A stretch of DNA of 64,000 nt from Oegoconia quadripuncta (lineage: Eukaryota; Arthropoda; Insecta; Lepidoptera; Autostichidae): positions 15,888,028-15,952,027 of the forward strand of contig OX438753.1 in assembly GCA_949316235.1 (NCBI GenBank), written 5' to 3'. The notes beneath the pieces were generated by a model. That model did no database searches and was not told the origin of the DNA. It saw nothing but the letters and a program-made list of their open reading frames with translations. This document shows, in pieces, positions 57,131 to 64,000 of the stretch (position 1 is the first letter of the stretch; the number at the start of each line of letters is the position of its first letter). The translations under genes were made by a program, and so were the position numbers.

Positions 57131-57481
57131 GTAGCGTAATATATATGCATATACTTAGGTTAGATGATCGATCTTGTAATCAATTATATTAAATTTATTA
57201 ATTAATAATAAAAAAAAAATTGTCCAAAATTTTATTTTGGTCCAGAAGGGGCGTGTAGCGTAATATATATGGATATACCTAGGTTAGGTGATCGATCTTG
57301 TAATCAATTATATTACATTTATTAAAGCAGTTGTAATCCATATTCCATGTGTCTCACTCGTCTCTGGTGTCCGCTAGTCGCATCCGTATACTCTATATAC
57401 GGTAATATTTGCAGAGTGAAAACATTACCCTCCTTCCTTCGGCAGTCGGGTAAACATGTACGTCTTCTCGATGTTATAACA
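57131..57481 (+). repeat. Duplicated 75-bp segment, possible remnant of an LTR element
   Basis: About 75 bp starting TGTAGCGTAATATATATG occurs at 57131 and again at 57253, over 90% alike. The second copy is preceded by the purine-rich AGAAGGGGCG, as a polypurine tract would be, and could extend to about 57481 as an LTR. No coding part remains. Confidence 0.4.
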
Positions 57482-58228
57482 ATAAAAAATCTATTACATG
57501 TGGTGCTATGCCCTAGAACGTGTGAATAAATTTATGATTTATTCGCTATTTTCAGTTAACCACAAACTTTAATTTACAGACCGCAAAATTAGTTTACATT
57601 TCACAATAATGTTTCAAAATACAAAGTTATTTTAGTGGTCGGTGAAATAAGCAATTAATCAATGATTTACGTTTAGTAAAAGCTACGAAACCACATATTT
57701 ATGCATGATTGACATACAAATTGTCCTTTTTTTATCAAAAATAAATATTCATTAAGTAACAGTACTGAAATTAATCTATAGGGGAGGCCTATAATCTATG
57801 AGGGAGGTCTATGACTGATATGATGATGATGACTGAAATTAATTCAATCTATAACAACTATTACTCCAGGCCTGCAATCAATTAGTAGCTAATTAACTAC
57901 TGTGTAACTACATTAATCTACCTCTCTGAGTCCTCACAAAGTTAAATACAGAATTTCTGAAAGCTTTCTCATTGGAGCTAAAACTGAAACAAATTGAGGA
58001 ACTCTTTTGTCAACCGAGAAGTTCAAGGTAAACAAAGTTTTGGTGCAACTTTAGTTCTTCACAGCTACTATTTTATTATAAGGAAGTTAATATTCACCAC
58101 TCTTGTGCATATTTAAACTACTCCCGAAGCGAAATTTGAATCACTCTTGATGATAATACTCTGTGGTGCATGTGGCCTATCTAGATGTGTGACATATTAG
58201 CCATGAAGATGAGCTGACTGCCTGCATG
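57482..58228. other. Intergenic, nothing else recognised
   Basis: Apart from the RTE fragment at 57781, no supported feature. Confidence 0.5.
57781..57834 (+). repeat. RTE-type LINE 3' end, diverged fragment
   Basis: GGGAGGTCTATGACTGATAT followed by GATGATGATGA; weak but of the same pattern. Confidence 0.45.
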
Positions 58229-58390
58229 CAGTGGCGGTACCTTCATATAAGCCTAAAGCCCGACCTGCCTTACTAAAAATCAGGACCAACTACATATTTA
58301 AACAGTTATATATCTAATTGCCCTAGCTGTGTAAATACCACAAAAACATTGTCGGGCTTCCCCTATTTTGAAGCCCTAGCCACGCCACTG
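58229..58390. mobile_element. hAT-like MITE
   Basis: 162 bp with ends CAGTGGCGGTAC and CACGCCACTG, as in common hAT-type CAGTGGCG elements. The 8-bp flanks CCTGCATG and CCTTTACG agree at 5 of 8, so an aged target duplication is possible. Confidence 0.68.
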
Positions 58391-59162
58391 CCTTTACGAG
58401 TATTTTTAATGTAAGATATTGTTCTTTCAATTTTAGTTTTTTTCAATTTCTTTACTACTTCATGTTCATTTCTAACATAAGTATAGCATAACATGCTATT
58501 AAGGAGAGCGGGGACTCCTGGCACAGGTATTTACATACCTAAAAGGTGGCCCCGACAATGTTTGTTACTTTGTACTAAAGTTACAATAAGCAAATATTTA
58601 AACTTTTTGAAATACTATTTTGCACATATGCATCTCCTATGGGAGAATTTGCCCCCAATCGCCACGTTGGGCAAAGGGTTAGAAATTACAGATTTTTTGG
58701 GAGCTCCGCACCAAGGACGCTGCTGCTTCGCTTCAACTTTAAGCATTTATTTCAATATAAGATACATGAATTTGTTGATTGCCAAGTTTAGTTTATTAGA
58801 AATTATAATAGAACTGCTCCTACTCTACTCTGCCAGGAACAACATGGCCAATGATAATATAACGCGAGTTAAATACATACGTTAATCCGTAAAAGGTCAG
58901 ATTACACGATAAAAAAATACATTCGCTAAAATATTGTGATATTTCAAACATCAAAATTGACATTGCGAAAATTCCGGGAAAAATTTTGGGGGTGATATTT
59001 CACGTAAATCGATCAGAAATTGAAGGTTGTACAAATAACAATGATCTAGATGATAAAAATTACCTATCTTATAAAAATTACAGGTTTCTGAATTAACAGA
59101 TAATACCTACATACCTACTCCACCAGGGCAACATACACTAGCTCCATAGGAATATATATACA
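58391..59162. other. Intergenic, one unconvincing ORF
   Basis: A 130-codon frame at 58493-58885 has no motif or splice context that I can support. Confidence 0.45.
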
Positions 59163-59493
59163 TTTTTTTTATCCACAACGGGTTAGTACTTGACCTCAAT
59201 CACACCTAATGTTAAGTGAAGATGAGGCCGAAGGTGGAAATATACTGACCCGGAAACCCCTTCTTATTTGGAGGACTGGCTATTTTATCTCTGACAACCG
59301 GAACACAACAATACTATTAACATTACTGTTGTCAGCAGATTTTAGATAAGATGGTGGTAGCTAGCCAGGCGGACATTTACTAAATTGTCCTAGCACCAAC
59401 CAAACCTAGTACTAAACATGTACGCTGGGAATCGAACCCTCGATCTCCGATTCGTAAACTCTATGTTGTTTACTTTGAGCCAAGGAGGAGGTT
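59163..59493 (-). repeat. SINE family A, full-length copy
   Basis: Poly-T, tail, core and diverged head (GGAATCGAACCCTCGATC, then GAGCCAAGGAGGAGG). Confidence 0.9.
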
Positions 59494-59504
59494 AATCATA
59501 AACA

Positions 59505-59690
59505 TCATGACCTTGATCTCAAATGAGGTGGTCAGAGATATCCCAAACATTAGTGCTTGAGTGTTCCAAACATTAAGAGTTTAATGCTTCACTAATCCAT
59601 TAAATCCAATAAAATAAATCGACGTTTCACCTTACCAAATATACAGAAATGCACACCTGACAGGGGATGAGCCCATGCAGGATTTCACTT
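59505..59690 (+). repeat. Dispersed repeat F copy
   Basis: CTCAAATGAGGTGGTCAGAG, TGAGTGTTCCAAACATTAAG, TATACAGAAATGCACACCTG. Confidence 0.65.
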
Positions 59691-59693
59691 AGA

Positions 59694-60224
59694 ATGCCGA
59701 CGGTAGATGCGAGGTGAAGAGGTGTAATATAGTTGGGCGCCGTGAGAGGTGTAGCACGGTCGTGGAATTCGCACCTATCGGTCCAGCAGACCGTACAGGG
59801 GATGTCGGTGAATAAACAAACTAAAGTTCTGTTTTATTTAGCACTCACACATTTACACTTTTAAATTATAACTATTACACGCACAAAAATATATACAGTT
59901 ATATGGTGTAAAAAGAATAAAGATTGGCCTCGTCGTAGCAGTTCCCAAAAACGACTCTACACTGTTTTAGAAAACAATTTAGATTTCCGAATTTTGAATT
60001 GAATTCGAAAAAGTAAAAAGTCAAAGAGTATCAAGAAGACAAAAAGAAGTCGAGGTTGAAAATCTCGTCACAAATCTATAGATAATTGTTGGTGGAAAGT
60101 CGCCCTGTCGTAAAGGGCTGACTGTCATGGAGTCTCTCCAATATACATATATATATATAACAATAATAATAACTGAAAGCCTCAAGATGCGCCTTTGAGA
60201 ACACTCTTATTCAGCAGCAGGTAT
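59694..60224. other. Intergenic, nothing recognised
   Basis: No supported feature. Confidence 0.5.
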
Positions 60225-60310
60225 CATCATATCAGCCACAGGACATCCACTGCTGAACATAGGCCTCCCCCATAGATTTCCAGAGCAACAGGTTGATAGC
60301 GGCCTGACCT
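60225..60310 (-). repeat. RTE-type LINE 3' end
   Basis: Same 3' terminal sequence as at 15160 (complement of CATATCAGCCACAGGACATC and CTGCTGAACATAGGCCTCCC). Confidence 0.78.
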
Positions 60311-62149
60311 TGAACCACCTAGTGAACATTTGTAATTTCTTCGATTGGCGCAGTCTAACTCAGCCGTATCTGTAATAAAAAACTAACAACAATCATTGTA
60401 AATATCAATTAGATCATTTATATTAGTTCTTACTTCAGAAGAAAAAATATCAGTACAATTTAAAACAAACTAGCCAATGCAGATATTACCTGTATCAACT
60501 TCATTATTATTAATACGAGCCCATACTATCCCACTGCTGGTCAAGTTCATATTAATGCTAAAATCTTAATTCAAGTGAACATTTGTAACATAAATTCACA
60601 CTTTGTTAAACGTTGTCGCTTCACAAACATCCCAGTGTTTCTGTTGCATTTAGCTCAGAAATACGATTTAATTAAAGCAACTCCTAAGAAAAATAAAGTG
60701 AATTTTTAACGCGCACGAATTCACTAATGAAAGTTTTAAATGACCGAGGGAAAACAAAAAAAAATCTCGTGACCTCGTTACTTACAATGCAAACATAACA
60801 TTTGCTGCCGTTAAATTATTATTCCCAAAATCCACGTTATTATAACCACGTGCATAAAGTACAGAATTGAATGAGTTAACGCAATCAAGGCGGTCGATTT
60901 CTGTTCATCGTAGTATAAGAACTTTTTGAACTTTTTTTTAATCCGGCCCAAAACAATGGACAGCGAATTTCATAAAAGGGTCCAAACTGGTCGACAACAA
61001 CTCTCACAATGGCGACCGATTTGAACAATTAATCTTTGGGAGCGAATCGAGCGTTCCATCAAGCTGACTCTGATGTGGCGTACTTTTGTTAGTGACAATT
61101 AAAAAGCTAGAATTTTTTTTTAACCAAGCTTCATTATCGGTTAAAAATCTTCTTAGCGAGTCGATGATAAAAACATTTATCTCTTATTGAGACTAATCTC
61201 AATATATTTGAATAACATATTGTATATGTGTCCAACATCGCTCAACTCTTGTTAAGGCGCAGCCACATTAACTCTTGTAAGACAATCCGGAGACATGAGG
61301 CCAGGAAAATTACGAATCAAAGAATCATAAGGAGCGGTTGAATAAATGAATGTATGTATTGGAGGCATCAGAAATGAAATAATTTACTTTTCGTGACTAA
61401 TTTCCGTAGGTAGGTGCTATATTTTTAATTGTACTATTTCACTTATTGCATCAGAAGCCATTACGCACTTAATTCCATTGATATTTATAAAATTTAATGT
61501 ATATACGTGCCCCGTAAATTGTAGGTAGACAAATTATGATCAATTCATTTTGACCTTAGTTTGAAGAAGTTACGCTTTCGTATTGTTTTAATTCAAATAT
61601 TTTACCTTTTTTCATATGAGAGAGTTAATACCATTTAACTAGATACAATGTACTATTTTTATTTTTAAGGATAGCCCTATTTCATATGCCAGGAATTCTC
61701 CAAAAACCATCTATCAATCTTCCTATTTAGCGAATTGTTCAATTTAGAAGCTGATCCGCTTTCCGCTACCGTACTCACATTACTGGCCCGATACCAGCAT
61801 GGTTGAACCCATTCGAACTCTGCTAATGCCCCGACCCCGACCTTGATTAATTTGGACCCACATGTGCCCCAGTAACGTTCGCCCCATTCGAGCCCCCGCT
61901 GTGCGAAAGCGAAGGGCCTACTGACAGATACTAATTAATTTTGTAGGACGACGGCAGAAAGCCTTTGATTTTTCAATGAGGAAGTCTTAGTTTATGGGAT
62001 ATACAGAAAGGCGCCTGAAACAGGAACATATTAAAATGTATTATTTAATTTTCGTAGTGAATTTTTGAAATATTGTACAGCGCCAGTTTCTAATTATTCC
62101 TTTTATAAAAACAAACAATGATAAGTAGTTTATAGGTACTAAAGTTTTT
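60311..62149. other. Intergenic, nothing recognised
   Basis: About 1.8 kb without frames or repeats that I can name. Confidence 0.5.
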
Positions 62150-63018
62150 TGGGAACCCTGTGACCCAATCTGGTTTGCTGCAAGCAAATATAGAGAGACT
62201 ACATGAATTGACCAGACAGTGTAGTGTGAAGCTAAATGTATCAAAATGTGCGGTTCTGCATCTTGGTGGCAACAACCCCAGGAACATTTACAACATAGAT
62301 GGGACGGCAATAACGGCTGTCAACTCACAGAAGGATCTTGGAGTGCTTATCACATCCAACTTAAAATGGGGTGAGCATATCAGTGGAATTGTTAAAAGAG
62401 CAAACTCCTTTTTGTATGTCATACGAAGATCCTTCCATTTCATTAGCCCTGATGTTTTCATCAAAATTTATAAAACTTATGTCAGGCCGCTCCTCGAGTA
62501 TGCTTTCCAAATTTGGAGTCCGTATTTTGTTAAAGACATCAATCTACTAGAAAGTGTACAAAGGAAGGCCACTAAGATACCCTTTAATCTGCGGCGGAAA
62601 CCCTATGAGGAAAGACTGAAGATTCTGAATCTTACAACCCTTGAAGAGCGCCGCTTGCGAGGTGACCTCATAGAGACATTCAAAATTCTCACCTATAAAG
62701 ACAACCTGCCCCACTTGCACGACATTTTCAGGATGAAAGACATACGACTATTACGAGGACACGCTCTGCGAATAAGCCGCACTCACGCTGACATTAATTA
62801 TATTTAGTTTGGTTCAATTATCAACCTGGCTATAACAACCACCTTATGTAAACCTGCCGCCAAGCAACATTGTTGATAGTGTTGTTATATCCCGACTCCA
62901 ACAGTCCCGACCCCAAGGTCCAGATGGGTGCGTTTCCTCCTATGGCCTCATCTCTTAACATCAGATGTGATTGAGGTCAAGTGCTAACCAATTGCACATA
63001 GAAATATATTCAATAAAA
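62150..63018 (+). mobile_element. 5'-truncated CR1/L2-like LINE with 3' UTR
   Basis: The end of a non-LTR retrotransposon: an open frame for the C-terminal half of reverse transcriptase (62160-62807), then about 200 bp of 3' UTR ending near CAATAAAA. The 3' UTR (about 62824-63000) is plainly related to the tail of SINE family A elsewhere in the window, sharing CTGCCGCCAAGCA and GTGATTGAGGTCAAGTGCTA in the same order. Loss of the 5' part is the usual result of incomplete reverse transcription. Confidence 0.8.
62160..62807 (+). pseudogene. LINE reverse transcriptase C-terminal fragment
   Basis: A 215-residue open frame starting after the lost catalytic YxDD region. It holds VKLNVSKCAVLHLG, KDLGVLITSNLKWGEHI, VRPLLEYAFQIWSPY, QRKATKIPFNLR and RRLRGDLIETFKIL, the thumb and C-terminal motifs of CR1/L2-type LINEs. 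There is no credible ATG at its start and the frame is closed by TAG at 62133, so it is a truncated remnant and not a functional enzyme. Clade assignment is from motif recognition only. Confidence 0.8.
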
Positions 63019-64000
63019 GTCAGGGAGTGTGTACAACCGGCAGTAGGAAAATAAATAACTGTGCTTCTTTGTTTCCACGGAAATTATTCTGTAAGGTGCT
63101 TCATTATTTTGTTGATAAATGATCTAAGTTTACATTGAACTGACACCGCATTGATAATAGATTCTACCACGATAATTTTTGTCACTCTTATTGCTGGCAC
63201 AACTCGCAGTAATCTGCTACCGCCTTACATACTTCGCTGTACCTAAGCTCAGTCCGTGGTGTATACGAAAGGGTCGAGCTTCACTCGACGTCCTTCCCCA
63301 TAGGCTGGGGCTTAGACAATTTTTGCATTTCATTGACTACATTCCCAATTTTCAACACACTTACTCGTACACACAAAAATTTAAATACGAAACGTTCTAT
63401 TTTACAAAAACACTTCCAACTACAAATGCGATTATGAACACCCACATATTTTTGTTTGATTTCTTCAACCTGCGTCTGTATTTTCCTTTTTAAATCAAAC
63501 AAATACATATCCTAACCTAAGCTTTTCAACTATACCACCTGCGTTATTGAGTAGAGACCACAGCAAAAGTACATTCTGTATGCGACTATCAACTCTAAAA
63601 GCAACACAAAAGGCGGGTTTAGCTGAAAAGGTGTTATTGGATGGCCGAAATCGATGAGAACTGAGGTAGCCGAAACGCAAAGCAGGTATTCCCAGGAGGC
63701 TAGTTCTGCATATGAGGGATAGGTCAGTTGGATTTTGGGAAGTGGTTACGGACGGTTACCTATGATCTACGAAAAATAGAGACAGCTTTGGTGTCGAATT
63801 CCTTTTTTTTTTTTTAATAACGGTTTATCGCCTACCTCAATCGATCAAAAGCGCCTATTTGGGGGAATGTAAATACCAAACTAATGCAATGTGATTAATA
63901 TACGTCTACGAGTTTAAACAATGGTATTAGTAAGCCTTCTTAAGCCGCCCAGGTGCATGTAGGACACGAATAAACGATAATAATACCATTGTGAAATCAG
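63019..64000. other. Intergenic, nothing recognised
   Basis: Frames at 63179-63508 on both strands overlap and carry no motif. Confidence 0.5.

Noticed and set aside
58493..58885. 130-codon ORF
   Set aside because: No recognisable domain and AT-driven composition; length is within chance for a window of this size.

Overview
The window is nuclear DNA from an insect, most likely a moth or butterfly (Lepidoptera). It is AT-rich, its one host gene has many introns, and it is crowded with short interspersed elements of kinds I recognise from lepidopteran genomes: tRNA-headed SINEs, RTE and CR1/Jockey-type LINE 3' ends, and mariner- and hAT-type MITEs. There is no operon, plasmid or CRISPR content. 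An assembly gap of 200 N lies at 54769-54968.

The only host gene I can support in full is on the + strand at 29052-50206: an ionotropic receptor that I identify as the orthologue of Ir21a, an antennal/thermosensory IR. I rebuilt it by hand as 15 coding exons. All introns are GT-AG and all junction phases agree, giving about 707 residues: signal peptide, N-terminal domain, split ligand-binding domain (S1/S2), three membrane segments and a pore region. An optional in-frame 30-nt microexon may lie at the pore. The introns hold most of the SINEs, MITEs and LINE ends described below.

The largest mobile element is a complete Ty1/copia retrotransposon on the - strand (6950-11407). It has identical 144-bp LTRs, a 5-bp target duplication (AAAAG) and an uninterrupted 1316-residue Gag-Pol frame, so it looks like a recent and possibly still competent insertion.

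Region by region: 1-6900 is SINE-rich intergenic DNA with (AC)n and (TATTC)n microsatellites. 6950-11407 is the copia element. 11.4-28.9 kb is intergenic, with a 31-bp minisatellite, nested SINEs, mariner MITEs, LINE 3' ends and two weak minus-strand exon candidates near 26 kb. 29-50.2 kb is Ir21a. 50.3-62.1 kb is intergenic, with a near-perfect 267-bp fold-back element, another nested MITE/SINE, an hAT MITE and a broken LTR-like repeat. 62.15-63.0 kb is a 5'-truncated LINE. Its 3' untranslated region matches the tail of the main SINE family, which suggests that this LINE family mobilises that SINE. I found no other protein-coding gene I would defend.
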